Shown: positions 43,768-53,742, counted from the stretch's first letter. The stretch: 64,000 nt of DNA from Leadbetterella lacunae (GCF_042649125.1 NZ_JBHRYQ010000001.1:930001-994000), one strand, 5' to 3'. Notes: generated by a model from the sequence alone, not told the origin. Numbers and translations: made by a program.

Positions 43768-43904
43768 CTGTTGATTGTTAGTTTTTGGCAATTTACAAGA
43801 ATCTTTTATAAAATATATTAGGAAAAAATTAAGAATTCACAATTTTAATCAAAGTATCAATATCTAAAGCTCTCATAATATCAAGAATATTTAATTCTAA
43901 TGCC

Positions 43905-43912
43905 TATTTTTG
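43905..43912 (+). promoter_or_regulatory. TAnnTTTG -7 element for lysA
   Basis: TATTTTTG followed by CGAAA, 18 bp before the lysA ATG, nearly identical to the lepB -7 region. Confidence 0.6.
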
Positions 43913-43930
43913 CGAAAAAATAAATTTTAG

Positions 43931-45166
43931 ATGCACTTAGCGAATAATCAATACGTAATTCAAAACACCCCAGTTTTAGACCTTTGCAATGAATTTGAAA
44001 CGCCATTATATGTCTATGATGGGAGTAAAATAGAAGAAAAGGTTAACATCTTAAAAAGTACATTTTCGGATGTAAATATGAAGATTAAGTATGCGTGTAA
44101 AGCCAATACCAATATTTCAGTATTGAAACTCATGAAAACTTTGGGTGTAGAATTAGACGTGGTTTCGCCTCAGGAGATTCAACTTGGCCTAAAAGCAGGT
44201 TTTAGTCCAAAACAAATCACTTTTACCTCTAGCGGTGTATCTTTTGATGAGATAGAAAATAGTGTAGAAAATGACGTTTTGGTAAATATTGACAACTTGC
44301 CAACCCTAGAAAAGTTTGGAGAAAAATACGGCAATACCGTTCCCGTAATGTTAAGAATCAGGCCGAATGTAGTTGGAGGTGGAAACCTCAAAATTATGAC
44401 GGGTCACAAGGATTCGAAATTTGGAATAGCCATAGAGCAGAAAGACCAAATTTTGGCTTTGGTAAATAAGTACAACCTTGATGTAGTGGGCTTGCACCAA
44501 CATACCGGTTCTGACATAAAAGACGGACAAACATTTGTAGACGCGGCAAAAGTGATGCTGGAATTGGCGTTTTCATTTCCAGACTTGAAATATATGGATT
44601 TTGGTGGTGGTTTTAAGGTTTCCTACAAAGAAGGAGACGCCATAACCGATATGGCCGGATTGGGAAAAATATTAACCCAAGAGTTTAAAACTTTTTGTAC
44701 CAAATATGGAAAAGAACTTGAACTTTGGTTTGAGCCAGGCAAGTTTTTAGTGAGTGAGTGCGGATATCTTTTTGCAGAAGCTAATGTGGTTAAAGAAAAC
44801 CCAACGTTTACATTAATTGGATTAAATACAGGTTTAAATCATTTGATTAGACCGATGATGTATGATGCCTATCATGAGGTGATAAACGTTTCAAAACCTA
44901 CACAAGCCAAAGACACCGAATACAATGTAGTGGGTTACATATGTGAGACAGATGATTTTGCAAAAAACAGAATGATGCCTTCGGCCGACCAAGGCGACGT
45001 ATTTTGTTTTTTAAACGCAGGAGCTTATGGCTTTACTATGGCTTCAAACTATAACAGTAGATTCAAACCTGCTGAAGTTCTTATTTACAAAGAAAAAGTA
45101 CACCTTGTTAGAGCAAGGGAAACCATGGAGGATATATTAAAAAATCAGATTTTAGTAGAACTATAA
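43931..45166 (+). CDS. lysA: Diaminopimelate decarboxylase
   Basis: A 411-residue PLP fold-type III decarboxylase, last step of lysine synthesis. The PLP lysine is Lys57 in YACKANTN. Further motifs are LDVVSPQEI, GLHQHTGSDI, the glycine loop DFGGGFKVSY, EPGKFLVSECG, and the partner-subunit Cys338 in ICETDDFAKNR. The length fits DAP decarboxylase; carboxynorspermidine decarboxylase is shorter and differs in these motifs. It has its own -7 element directly upstream. Confidence 0.93.
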   Translation: MHLANNQYVIQNTPVLDLCNEFETPLYVYDGSKIEEKVNILKSTFSDVNMKIKYACKANTNISVLKLMKTLGVELDVVSPQEIQLGLKAGFSPKQITFTSSGVSFDEIENSVENDVLVNIDNLPTLEKFGEKYGNTVPVMLRIRPNVVGGGNLKIMTGHKDSKFGIAIEQKDQILALVNKYNLDVVGLHQHTGSDIKDGQTFVDAAKVMLELAFSFPDLKYMDFGGGFKVSYKEGDAITDMAGLGKILTQEFKTFCTKYGKELELWFEPGKFLVSECGYLFAEANVVKENPTFTLIGLNTGLNHLIRPMMYDAYHEVINVSKPTQAKDTEYNVVGYICETDDFAKNRMMPSADQGDVFCFLNAGAYGFTMASNYNSRFKPAEVLIYKEKVHLVRARETMEDILKNQILVEL

Positions 45167-45235
45167 ATTCGCTTTTCTGGTACTTTATATTAAAAATGCG
45201 ATTGTAAATTTAAATTCAACCAAAAGTATATAAAT

Positions 45236-46243
45236 ATGTTAAATGTAGGATTAGTTGGTTTCGGGCTATCGGGTAGATACCTCCAAGCACCTTTTTTTCA
45301 GATTAGTAGTTACTTTAATTTAAAAAGTATAATTACTTCGCAGCCCATACCTCAGGAGTTATTTCCAGGAGTAGGGAAGGCATCCGATTTTCAAGAATTG
45401 CTTGATGACACTACCATAGAAGTGGTTTCGATTTGTTCGCCTAGTAATACACATTATGACTATGCAAAAAAAGCACTCAATGCTGGCAAACATGTTTTAT
45501 TAGAGAAACCTATGACTGCTACAGCTGCAGAAGCTAAAGAGTTATTGGACCTAGCAAAAGCTAAAAATAAGGTATTGTATGTTTTTCATAACAGAAGATT
45601 TGACAGTGATCTAATGACTGTCAAAAGAGTGATAGAGTCTGGTATGCTGGGTGAAATATTGAGTTTTGAAGCTCACTTTGATAGATACAAGCCAATTTTG
45701 AATCCTAAAAAATGGAAAGAAGCAGCAACACCTGCCAACGGAATTTTATATGACCTCGGAGCTCACTTAATAGACCAAAGCATTTACCTTTTTGGAAAAC
45801 CACAAAGTGTAACAGGAGAAGTATTTACTCAAAGAGAAAATTCAGAAATAGACGATGCCTTTGATTTACGATTAGACTACGGCAAACTAAAAGTTACCCT
45901 AAAGTCTAGTCTAATGGTAAAAGACCAAGGACCTAAATACGTAATAAACGGCACGATAGGCAGTTTTACCAAATACGGAATGGATGTTCAAGAAGATCAC
46001 TTGGTGAGTGGCTATTGGCCTCACATGAGCGGCTTCGGAGTAGAACCGAAAGCAAATAACGGAACAGTAAAAACTAATTTGGCAGGTTTAGAAATGGAGG
46101 GAAAAATAGAAACCTTTGCAGGAAACTGGGGGTATTTGTTTGAAGACTTTGCTAGCGTAATTATCAACGGCACAGAACCTATCATAAAAATAGAACAAGT
46201 TATTGACCAATTAGAAATAATTGAATCTATAAAAGCTAAATAA
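45236..46243 (+). CDS. Gfo/Idh/MocA-family oxidoreductase
   Basis: A 335-residue NAD(P)-dependent oxidoreductase. The N-terminal Rossmann fold has VGLVGFGLSGRYLQAP (3-18), VSICSPSNTHYDYAKKAL and the hallmark LLEKPMTATAAEA, whose EKP lysine is the usual catalytic base. The C-terminal alpha/beta domain has YDLGAHLIDQSIYLFG with the conserved Asp/His. These enzymes act on sugars or cyclitols; the substrate cannot be read here. It lies 69 bp after lysA and ends at a strong bidirectional terminator. Confidence 0.9.
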   Translation: MLNVGLVGFGLSGRYLQAPFFQISSYFNLKSIITSQPIPQELFPGVGKASDFQELLDDTTIEVVSICSPSNTHYDYAKKALNAGKHVLLEKPMTATAAEAKELLDLAKAKNKVLYVFHNRRFDSDLMTVKRVIESGMLGEILSFEAHFDRYKPILNPKKWKEAATPANGILYDLGAHLIDQSIYLFGKPQSVTGEVFTQRENSEIDDAFDLRLDYGKLKVTLKSSLMVKDQGPKYVINGTIGSFTKYGMDVQEDHLVSGYWPHMSGFGVEPKANNGTVKTNLAGLEMEGKIETFAGNWGYLFEDFASVIINGTEPIIKIEQVIDQLEIIESIKAK

Positions 46244-46244
46244 C

Positions 46245-46278
46245 AAAATAGGCCTGAGTTTCTGCTCAGGCCTATTTT
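46245..46278. terminator. Bidirectional terminator, 14-bp perfect stem
   Basis: AAAATAGGCCTGAG (46245-46258) pairs with CTCAGGCCTATTTT (46265-46278) around a 6-nt loop. It serves the converging oxidoreductase and nucleotidyltransferase genes. Confidence 0.92.
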
Positions 46279-46280
46279 CT

Positions 46281-47180
46281 TTACCACAACTTCGAAGGAT
46301 ACTTTCCTTTTTCTATCAATTTACTTAGTGCATCTTTCACTAACTCTTTATCTTCCGGATAGGTAACTCCAAACCAGTCAGAAGCACTTTCAAAAACCTT
46401 GCATTTCCCTTGTTCGGTTTCAATCAAATGACTGATTACTTTAGGTATATAAAATTCCGCTTTCGGAATATTAAAGTTTTCCTTTGCGTATGCCTCAAAT
46501 AGGGTTTTAATTTCTGGAAAAACACTTGGCATAAAACCCCAGAAATTCATTGATACAGGCGTATTTTCTCCCAAAACTTCAGGCTCACCATTGTCTAGGA
46601 AAACAATCTTTCCGTCTTCTTGTCTCACAATTTGTGTTCTCTCAGTAACAATTTCTAAGAACCCATTTTCGTCGGTTACACAAACCCCTCTAGACACAGA
46701 ACCATTTTCAGAAAGTGTATTTTTAATTTGATACCCAATCATACCATGTACGGTTTCATCGGTATTTGAACTTAAAAAATCTGACATGGTTTTAAACGCC
46801 TCAAAACCATAAAAGTCATCGGCATTGATAACCGCGAAAGGTGTTTTGGTGGCATCCCACGCACACAAAACCGCGTGACCTGTGCCCCAAGGTTTTGCTC
46901 TTTCTATTGTTCCTAGCTCAGTAGGTACATATGATGCATTTCCTTGTATTGCGTATTCGTAATCTATTTTCCCTTTTAATTTAGCTCCAAAAGTGCTCTC
47001 AAAATCAGCTCGTAATTCTTCTCTGATAATAAAAACTATTTTTCCAAAATCAGCCCTAATAGCATCAAAAAGAGAATAATCTATAATGGTTTCGCCATTT
47101 GGCCCGAAGCTATCTAATTGCTTTATTCCGCCATACCTACTGCCCATTCCAGCAGCTAAAATCAATAATGTTGGTTTCAT
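46281..47180 (-). CDS. Sugar-phosphate nucleotidyltransferase
   Basis: 299 residues from the ATG at 47180. It opens MKPTLLILAAGMGSRYGG, the GxGxR nucleotide loop of NTP transferases. PFAVINADDFYGFEAF supplies the metal-binding Asp, and the C-terminal half carries FWGFMPSVFPEI. It transfers a nucleotidyl group to a sugar phosphate; which sugar is unknown. An ATG at 47201 is in frame, but the -7 promoter element lies at 47199-47206 on this strand, so the downstream start is chosen. Confidence 0.87.
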   Translation of the reverse strand: MKPTLLILAAGMGSRYGGIKQLDSFGPNGETIIDYSLFDAIRADFGKIVFIIREELRADFESTFGAKLKGKIDYEYAIQGNASYVPTELGTIERAKPWGTGHAVLCAWDATKTPFAVINADDFYGFEAFKTMSDFLSSNTDETVHGMIGYQIKNTLSENGSVSRGVCVTDENGFLEIVTERTQIVRQEDGKIVFLDNGEPEVLGENTPVSMNFWGFMPSVFPEIKTLFEAYAKENFNIPKAEFYIPKVISHLIETEQGKCKVFESASDWFGVTYPEDKELVKDALSKLIEKGKYPSKLW

Positions 47181-47198
47181 TAAATATGTTTTTTTTCT

Positions 47199-47206
47199 CA
47201 AAACTA
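47199..47206 (-). promoter_or_regulatory. TAnnTTTG -7 element for the nucleotidyltransferase
   Basis: The minus strand reads TAGTTTTG, 18 bp before the chosen start at 47180. It overlaps the alternative ATG at 47201, which therefore cannot be translated from this promoter. Confidence 0.55.
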
Positions 47207-47402
47207 GTAATTTTCTCTGACAATGGCTTTCTAATATTTTAACCTTTTGTTTAAAACTACTTTTTCTTATTTAAGGGAGTCAGAATTGGTATATCCTCAA
47301 ATATTGACATTACATCGATATTTTCATCGAAAAACGAACATAAATTTCTGTTTAATAGCCGATTTATATATTTTTATTAATTAATCAACTAAACTAGTTT
47401 TT

Positions 47403-50400
47403 ATGAAAAAAATCGTACCGATTCTGTTTTTTTGGTATTTTTCTTCAATGGCAGTTTTTGGACAAGCTACTTTCCATCCAAATGGAGTTGCAGACCAAAG
47501 ATCTGAATACATTTTAATAAAAAATGCCACCCTTCATGTTGACGCAACCACCATCATAACCAATGGCTGGATGCTACTCAAAAATGACAAAATTGAGAAA
47601 GTAGGCAAAGACTTTTCTTATCCTAAATCAGCTTTTGTTGTTGATTTAAGCGGTAAACATGTATTCCCTTCTTTTGTAGATGCCTATTCAGACTATGGAA
47701 TGCCTGAAATCAAAAGAGCAGGTAGAAGAAGTTACTATGACATGGTCTTTGAATCAGAGAAAAAAGGAGCTTACGCTTGGAATCAGGCACTTAAGCCCGA
47801 AGTGAAAGCCGCAGAAATCTTTGTAGGAGATGCGAAAAAAGCAGGTGAATTAAGAAAACTGGGCTTTGGAGCTGTAGTTTCTCACGCTCAAGATGGTATC
47901 GTTAGAGGAACCTCTGCTTTACTTTCATTACAAGACACGCAAGATCAACTTTCATTGTTAAAAAGCGATGTCTCTAGTCATTATTCATTTTCAAAAGGAT
48001 CATCTGCACAAAGTTACCCAGTTTCATTGATGGGCAGTGTGGCACTTTTGAGACAAACTTACTACGATGCTGATTGGTATACAAAAGGCGGAAGCTCGAA
48101 AGAAAGAAACCTTTCACTTGAATCATTTGCAAAAAATTTAGCTTTTCCTTCTATTTTTGATGGAAATAGTTTTGCTGATCTATTAAGAGCTGATAAAATT
48201 GGGTCAGAGTTTAATACCAAATATATTTTAAAAACAGGTGGTGACGAATACCAAAGAATAAGTGAAGTAAAAGCCTTAGGTGCTCACCTTATTGTACCGG
48301 TAAACTTCCCTAAAACACCAGACCTAGACGATCCTATGGACGCAGAAGAGGTAACGTTAGAAACTCTTAAACACTGGGAAATGGCTCCAACTAACTTAGG
48401 AGCTTTGGCTTCAAATGGCGTTAGCTTCTCTATTACTACGGCTGACTTGGTTGATAAAACCACATTTTTAACAAACATCAAAAAAGCCATTAAATTAGGT
48501 TTGACTAAAGAAGCCGCTTTGGCTGCTTTAACAAGCAATCCGGCGAAGGCCCTTAAAATTGACAATCAAGTGGGTAGTCTTAAAACAGGACTATACGCTA
48601 ACTTTTTAGTTACTTCAGATGATGTATTTGCTGAAAAAAGTAAAATTTTAGAAAACTGGGTACAAGGTCAAAAATATGTAATCACTGACGAAAGCTTAAG
48701 CGAAATTAACGGTACATATAGCCTAGCATTGGGTACTGAAAGCCTAAAAATGGAAATAACAGGTGAAAATGATAAGCCAAATATTGAAATTATAGAATCA
48801 GATTCTGTTAAAATTAAGGTTACTACCAAAAGAGACCGTGATTTTTTAAATCTGACATTTAAAAGAAATCCAAAAGACGAAGGTATTTTTAGATTAACTG
48901 GATATTCTACAGATGGAAAAGTATCAGGAGAAGGAAAAACTGACAAAGGTGCTGATTTAGTTTGGACCGCAGTAAAAACCATAGGAGCCGATGCCGCGAA
49001 GGCTGATTCTGCCAAAACAGAAAAACCAGAAAAAATCGGAAACGTTATATATCCTTTCGTAGCTTTTGGAAACGAATCTCTACCAAAGTCGAAAGATATG
49101 TTGATCAAAAACGCAACTATCTGGACAAATGATAAAGACGGAAGAATAGTAGGAGATGTGTTAATCAAAAACGGAAAAATAGACGCAGTAGGTAAAAACT
49201 TAAGTGCAGCTGCTGGTGTAGAAGTTATAGACGGAACCAACAAACACCTTACAAATGGAATTATTGACGAGCACAGTCACATCGCTTTGTTTTCTATAAA
49301 TGAAGTAGAATCTGTAAGTTCTGAAGTAAGACAAGAAGACGTAATTGATTCTGAAGATACTGATATTTATCGCCAACTAGCAGGTGGAGTAACTACCTCG
49401 CAACTTCTTCACGGTTCGGCTGACTGTATCGGTGGTCAATCTGCCATTATTAAACTTAAGTGGGGAGAAAACGCAAACAAGCTAATTATCCCAAATTCGC
49501 CTAAGTTTATCAAATTTGCACTTGGAGAAAACGTAAAAAGAGGAAACTCGCCACAAGCTCCAAACAGATACCCAAGCACAAGAATGGGAGTAGAGCAGGT
49601 GATTCAAGATGCTTTTGTAAGAGCAATTAACTACAAAAAAACATGGGCTGATTACAATTCCAAAAAAATTAAAACTGGCTTAGAAGTTCCTAGAAAAGAC
49701 CTTGAACTTGAAACTTTAGTTGAGATTTTAGACGGCAATAGAAACATTACCTGTCACTCATACGTACAGTCTGAAATCAACATGTTGCTTAAATTAGCAG
49801 ACTCACTAGGCTTTAAAGTAAACACTTTAACGCACATATTAGAAGGATATAAAGTGGCAGATAAAATGAAAGAAAGAGGCGTAAACGCGTCGACATTCTC
49901 TGACTGGTGGGCATACAAAATGGAAGTTAAAGAGGCAATTCCTTACAATGCCGCTATTATGTCAAAAGTAGGTGTAAACGTAGCCATAAACTCGGATGAT
50001 GCCGAAATGGCCAGAAGACTTAACCAAGAAGCAGCTAAAACTATACTCTATGGTGGACTTTCAGAAGAAGAGGCTTGGAAAACAGTTACTTTAAACCCGG
50101 CTAAAATGCTTCATTTAGATGACAGACTTGGAACTATCAAAAAAGGAATGGATGCTGACTTAGTACTTTGGACAGATAATCCGCTTTCTATTTATGCAAA
50201 ACCAGAAAAAACAATTATCGACGGTGCTGTATATTTTGACATGGCAAAAGAAGACAAAAAAATGGAAGAGTTAAACGCTGAGAAAAACAGATTAACTCAA
50301 AAAGCTTTGGCTTCTAAAACTAGTGGAGCACCAACTGCAAAGCCAAACACAAGAAAAAAACCAGCACATGTACATTGTGACAGTATGCTTGAGTTTGGTG

Positions 50401-50462
50401 GCATGTCAGTAGAGTTATATGAGTTAATGGACTTTTCTAACTACAATACTGAAGGTAAATAA
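47403..50462 (+). CDS. Secreted double amidohydrolase-fold protein
   Basis: 1019 residues with a signal peptide ending VFGQ (~21). Two amidohydrolase-like units: the first, ~35-430, has the usual opening GWMLLKNDKIEKVGK but carries Tyr95-Ser-Asp97 where active enzymes have the metal motif HxH. It still has the C-terminal SNPAKALKIDNQVGSLKTG. The second, ~570-960, keeps His624-Ser-His626 in GIIDEHSHIA, TCHSYVQSE, LTHILEG and the catalytic-type Asp in AINSDDAEMARR, so it should bind metal and hydrolyse an amide or cyclic bond. Likely periplasmic; substrate unknown. The next gene encodes another amidohydrolase homologue. Confidence 0.88.
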   Translation: MKKIVPILFFWYFSSMAVFGQATFHPNGVADQRSEYILIKNATLHVDATTIITNGWMLLKNDKIEKVGKDFSYPKSAFVVDLSGKHVFPSFVDAYSDYGMPEIKRAGRRSYYDMVFESEKKGAYAWNQALKPEVKAAEIFVGDAKKAGELRKLGFGAVVSHAQDGIVRGTSALLSLQDTQDQLSLLKSDVSSHYSFSKGSSAQSYPVSLMGSVALLRQTYYDADWYTKGGSSKERNLSLESFAKNLAFPSIFDGNSFADLLRADKIGSEFNTKYILKTGGDEYQRISEVKALGAHLIVPVNFPKTPDLDDPMDAEEVTLETLKHWEMAPTNLGALASNGVSFSITTADLVDKTTFLTNIKKAIKLGLTKEAALAALTSNPAKALKIDNQVGSLKTGLYANFLVTSDDVFAEKSKILENWVQGQKYVITDESLSEINGTYSLALGTESLKMEITGENDKPNIEIIESDSVKIKVTTKRDRDFLNLTFKRNPKDEGIFRLTGYSTDGKVSGEGKTDKGADLVWTAVKTIGADAAKADSAKTEKPEKIGNVIYPFVAFGNESLPKSKDMLIKNATIWTNDKDGRIVGDVLIKNGKIDAVGKNLSAAAGVEVIDGTNKHLTNGIIDEHSHIALFSINEVESVSSEVRQEDVIDSEDTDIYRQLAGGVTTSQLLHGSADCIGGQSAIIKLKWGENANKLIIPNSPKFIKFALGENVKRGNSPQAPNRYPSTRMGVEQVIQDAFVRAINYKKTWADYNSKKIKTGLEVPRKDLELETLVEILDGNRNITCHSYVQSEINMLLKLADSLGFKVNTLTHILEGYKVADKMKERGVNASTFSDWWAYKMEVKEAIPYNAAIMSKVGVNVAINSDDAEMARRLNQEAAKTILYGGLSEEEAWKTVTLNPAKMLHLDDRLGTIKKGMDADLVLWTDNPLSIYAKPEKTIIDGAVYFDMAKEDKKMEELNAEKNRLTQKALASKTSGAPTAKPNTRKKPAHVHCDSMLEFGGMSVELYELMDFSNYNTEGK

Positions 50463-50486
50463 TTATTGAATTTAAAGAAGAAGAAT

Positions 50487-51791
50487 ATGAAATTAAATAT
50501 AATCTCAATATCGTCTGTTTGTTTGTTCTTGTCTTCTCTGGGGTTATTTGCTCAAAACCCAGCAGTAGGTGTTCAAATGAAAAATCAGACCGCTTTTATC
50601 AACAGCGAAATATATACGGGAACCGGAGAAGTAATTAAAAACGGGATATTAGTAGTTGAAAAAGGCAAAATTTTAGATATCGGGTCTACCGATCTAATCA
50701 GTAAATATCCAAACGCTATAATAGTTGATGTGAAAGGAAAGCATATCTACCCAGGTATCATTTCACCAAATAATCAATTGGGTCTTAACGAAATAGCGGC
50801 GGTAAGAACTACGCAAGACTATCAAGAAATTGGGAAATTCAACCCTAATGTGAGAGCTTTGATAGCCTATAACACGGACTCTGAGGTAATTCCTACGGTA
50901 AGAGGTAACGGAGTTTTAATAACACAAGTTACACCAGAAGGAGGTACTATTCCGGGGCGTTCGTCTGTTATGAACCTAGACGGTTGGAACTGGGAAGATG
51001 CCGTATTGAAGGCAGACGATGGAGTGTGGTTAAACTGGCCAGCTAAAATGGCAAACAGTTTTAATATGGAAACATTTACTAGAGAACGTAAGAAGAATGA
51101 AAAGTATGCTCCTGAAATAGAAGAGTTGAATACGTTTTTTACCCAAGCTAAAAACTACCAAAGTAACCCAAAAGACTTCGACAATTTGAAGTTTTCGGCT
51201 TTGGCAGATGTATTTACGAGCACTACCAGGCTATATATTAATGTAGGTGGAGAAAAAGAAGTTCTGGACGCAATAAGTTTTTGCAAGAAATTTGAAATAA
51301 AGTATCCGGTAATAGTAGGAGAGGTTAGTTCAGAAATTGCACTTAATATGCTAAAAGAAAGTAATATTCCTGTTTTATTACCTACTACACACAGGATTCC
51401 TGAAAGTGTGGATGCTGATGTATGGGAAGCCTACAAACTTCCTGCTAAGCTATTTGCCAAAGGTATATTGGTGGGTATGTATTACAACGAATCGTATTGG
51501 AGAACGCGTAACTTGCCATATGTAGCTGGAAATGCCGCTGGACATGGCTTAACCAAAGCAGAAGCTTTAAAAATGATTACATTAAACAATGCGAAAATAT
51601 TGGGAATTGATAAAATGGTTGGGTCACTTGAAAAAGGCAAAAATGCCACTTTTATAATTTCAACCGGTGACATCCTAGACATGCGTACGTCGAAAGTTGA
51701 ACAAGCATTTATCAATGGTGCTGAAGTAAATCTTGACGATAAACAGAAGCGTTTAGCAGAAAAATACAATAGCAAATACGGAATAAAGTAA
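50487..51791 (+). CDS. Secreted amidohydrolase-like protein without the HxH motif
   Basis: 434 residues from the ATG at 50487, giving MKLNIISISSVCLF...LFAQ, a signal peptide. An upstream TTG at 50466 would only add polar residues. It has the amidohydrolase beta-sandwich ends (IKNGILVVEKGKILDIG and LGIDKMVGSLEKGKNATFI), but the motif after the first strand is ISPNNQLG in place of DxHxH. It therefore probably lacks the usual metal site and may be a partner subunit for the preceding protein, 24 bp upstream. Function is inferred from pairing. Confidence 0.82.
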   Translation: MKLNIISISSVCLFLSSLGLFAQNPAVGVQMKNQTAFINSEIYTGTGEVIKNGILVVEKGKILDIGSTDLISKYPNAIIVDVKGKHIYPGIISPNNQLGLNEIAAVRTTQDYQEIGKFNPNVRALIAYNTDSEVIPTVRGNGVLITQVTPEGGTIPGRSSVMNLDGWNWEDAVLKADDGVWLNWPAKMANSFNMETFTRERKKNEKYAPEIEELNTFFTQAKNYQSNPKDFDNLKFSALADVFTSTTRLYINVGGEKEVLDAISFCKKFEIKYPVIVGEVSSEIALNMLKESNIPVLLPTTHRIPESVDADVWEAYKLPAKLFAKGILVGMYYNESYWRTRNLPYVAGNAAGHGLTKAEALKMITLNNAKILGIDKMVGSLEKGKNATFIISTGDILDMRTSKVEQAFINGAEVNLDDKQKRLAEKYNSKYGIK

Positions 51792-51812
51792 AGTTATTTT
51801 AAAGTTTTTAAA

Positions 51813-51846
51813 GGCTCTGTGTAAATGTTTACACAGAGCCTTTTTT
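51813..51846 (+). terminator. Terminator after the amidohydrolase pair
   Basis: GGCTCTGTGTAAA (51813-51825) pairs with TTTACACAGAGCC (51828-51840), followed by T6. Confidence 0.9.
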
Positions 51847-51866
51847 ATTATAAAGCTATTTTAATG

Positions 51867-51874
51867 TATTTTTG
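51867..51874 (+). promoter_or_regulatory. TAnnTTTG -7 element for the tyrA-like gene
   Basis: TATTTTTG followed by CAT, 29 bp before the ATG at 51904. Confidence 0.6.
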
Positions 51875-51903
51875 CATAGGTAGCTCATTTAAAAGTAGAA
51901 TTA

Positions 51904-53160
51904 ATGAAAATAGGGATTATTGGCCTAGGAGACATGGGAAAAATGTTTGCCAAAAGATGGTCAGGCAGCGGTTTTGATGTTTATGGATGCGACTTGCCCC
52001 AGAATATGGTGAGTATCAAATCAGAATTAGCCGAAATAAACATCACCTATCTTGATAATGCCGAAGATGTTTCGCGATTATGTGACTTTATTCTTTATGC
52101 AGTAGAGGCCGAAAATATTGACAATGTGGTAAAATCTGCTGGGCATGCTACTAAGTTTGGTGCAATAGTTACGGGGCAAACCTCAGTAAAAAATCCCGAA
52201 ATTAGAGCTTTTGAAAAATACCTTCCTAATGACACTCAAATAGTAGGCTCACATGCTTTATTTGGTCCCAATGTAAATCCCGTGGGACAAACAATGGCAG
52301 TATTTAATCACAGAGCATCTAAAGAAGCTTTTGATGTAGCAATTGAAATTTTAGCCCAAATTGGTTCCAAAATAGAAATTCTAGAAAACGCCGACACCCA
52401 CGATAAAATGATGGCGGACATACAAGTAGTTACCCATGTGGGTTTCGAAAGTATAGGAACGGCTTTCATGCACAGGAAGGTTTATCCTTGGGAAAACACG
52501 CAAAAAGTTAACGGAATTGATAATATCAAAATGTTGATGACTTTGCGAATTTATAGCTACAAAGCTCACGTTTATGCAGGTTTAGCATTTCATAATCCCT
52601 TCGCAAAATCTGATGTTAGAAAATATGCCGAAATAGAGAATGAGCTTTTCGGACTGATGATTTCAGAAAATAGAGAGCGTTTTATTTCAAAAATATTACG
52701 AGCTAGGGATGTAGTTTTTAAAGATCACAGTTCAAAACTAATGCTCAGTGATGAAATTATGGATGAATATACTCTAAATCCAGACGATGACCATAAACCG
52801 AACTCACACTTGAGTTTACTTGCAATGGTATGCACATGGGCGAATCTAAAAACTAATCCGTATAATAATATGGTGTGTCAAACGCCACCGTTTAAGCTGC
52901 GTGTAGGTTTGGCAGAATATTTGTTTTTAAATGAAGAGTTATTGAACGAAACCATAACCACGGCCCTCAAAGACAAGTCAATATTGAAAGATGACTTGGC
53001 GTTTCATACGGCGGTTCACGAATGGACAAACATATTGGAGCTTGGAGACATGCGGGCCTATGAAAAGCATTTTGAAGCAACGAAGCGATTCCTAAAACCA
53101 AGACTAGAAGAAGGAAGATCAAAAAGTACAGAACTTATTTCAAGATTGAATCAAAGCTAA
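51904..53160 (+). CDS. Prephenate dehydrogenase-like protein (TyrA family)
   Basis: A 418-residue NAD(P)-dependent dehydrogenase. The Rossmann loop is GIIGLGDMGKMFAKRW (3-18). A VGSHALFGPN block matches the conserved GSHPMFGP His motif of TyrA enzymes. The helical C-terminal dimerisation domain has DTHDKMMADIQVVTHVGFES. It is longer than typical bacterial TyrA (~280-370 aa) and resembles fungal-type TYR1 in size. Tyrosine synthesis is the likely role, but no other aromatic-pathway gene is nearby. The wcaF-like gene begins 3 bp after its stop. Confidence 0.75.
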   Translation: MKIGIIGLGDMGKMFAKRWSGSGFDVYGCDLPQNMVSIKSELAEINITYLDNAEDVSRLCDFILYAVEAENIDNVVKSAGHATKFGAIVTGQTSVKNPEIRAFEKYLPNDTQIVGSHALFGPNVNPVGQTMAVFNHRASKEAFDVAIEILAQIGSKIEILENADTHDKMMADIQVVTHVGFESIGTAFMHRKVYPWENTQKVNGIDNIKMLMTLRIYSYKAHVYAGLAFHNPFAKSDVRKYAEIENELFGLMISENRERFISKILRARDVVFKDHSSKLMLSDEIMDEYTLNPDDDHKPNSHLSLLAMVCTWANLKTNPYNNMVCQTPPFKLRVGLAEYLFLNEELLNETITTALKDKSILKDDLAFHTAVHEWTNILELGDMRAYEKHFEATKRFLKPRLEEGRSKSTELISRLNQS

Positions 53161-53163
53161 AAA

Positions 53164-53712
53164 ATGAAGACCGTAGATTTTAAAAATTTTAACACAGATT
53201 GGTATTATCCTGGAAATAAAGTAAAACTCTTACTTTGGTTTATTGTTGGAAGAATATTTCTAAATACCTATTTACCAATACCGGTATCGTTAAAATTAAC
53301 CATTTTAAGGCTTTTTGGAGGGAAAATAGGTAAAGGAATTATGATTAAACCAAAAGTAAATATAAAATATCCGTGGTTTCTTGAAATAAAGGATTACGTT
53401 TGGGTAGGAGAAAAAGTATGGATAGATAACTTTGTAATGGTAACGTTAGAATCCAATGTTTGTATTTCTCAAGAAGCGATGCTTCTTACTGGCAATCATA
53501 ACTACCGCAAAACGAGTTTCGATTTAATGCCTGCAGAAATATATATAAAACAAGGAGCTTGGATTGGAGCCAAGACAGTGGTTTGTCCAGGTGTAACTGT
53601 TGGAGAAAATGCAATTCTGACTGTTGGCAGTATAGCAACAAAAGACATGGAAACCGCTGGAATATACCAAGGGAATCCCGCGATTTTGATAAAAAAACGA
53701 ATAATCGATTAA
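53164..53712 (+). CDS. WcaF-family hexapeptide-repeat acetyltransferase
   Basis: A 182-residue left-handed beta-helix acetyltransferase. The N-terminal NTDWYYPGNKVKLLLWF and RLFGGKIGKGIMIKPKVNIKYPW are characteristic of colanic-acid WcaF-like enzymes, and isoleucine-rich hexads run through GAWIGAKTVVCPGVTVG. The active-site His is likely in TGNHNY. It should acetylate a sugar during surface polysaccharide synthesis. It follows the tyrA-like gene by 3 bp and precedes a WecA-like gene, so a polysaccharide role fits the latter neighbour. Confidence 0.88.
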   Translation: MKTVDFKNFNTDWYYPGNKVKLLLWFIVGRIFLNTYLPIPVSLKLTILRLFGGKIGKGIMIKPKVNIKYPWFLEIKDYVWVGEKVWIDNFVMVTLESNVCISQEAMLLTGNHNYRKTSFDLMPAEIYIKQGAWIGAKTVVCPGVTVGENAILTVGSIATKDMETAGIYQGNPAILIKKRIID

Positions 53713-53742
53713 AAACAACCTTTAAATAAATTAAAGCTTCAT

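Noticed and set aside
48668..49243. A 191-codon minus-strand frame opposite the amidohydrolase linker
   Set aside because: Antisense shadow of a continuous conserved frame, without a plausible start region.
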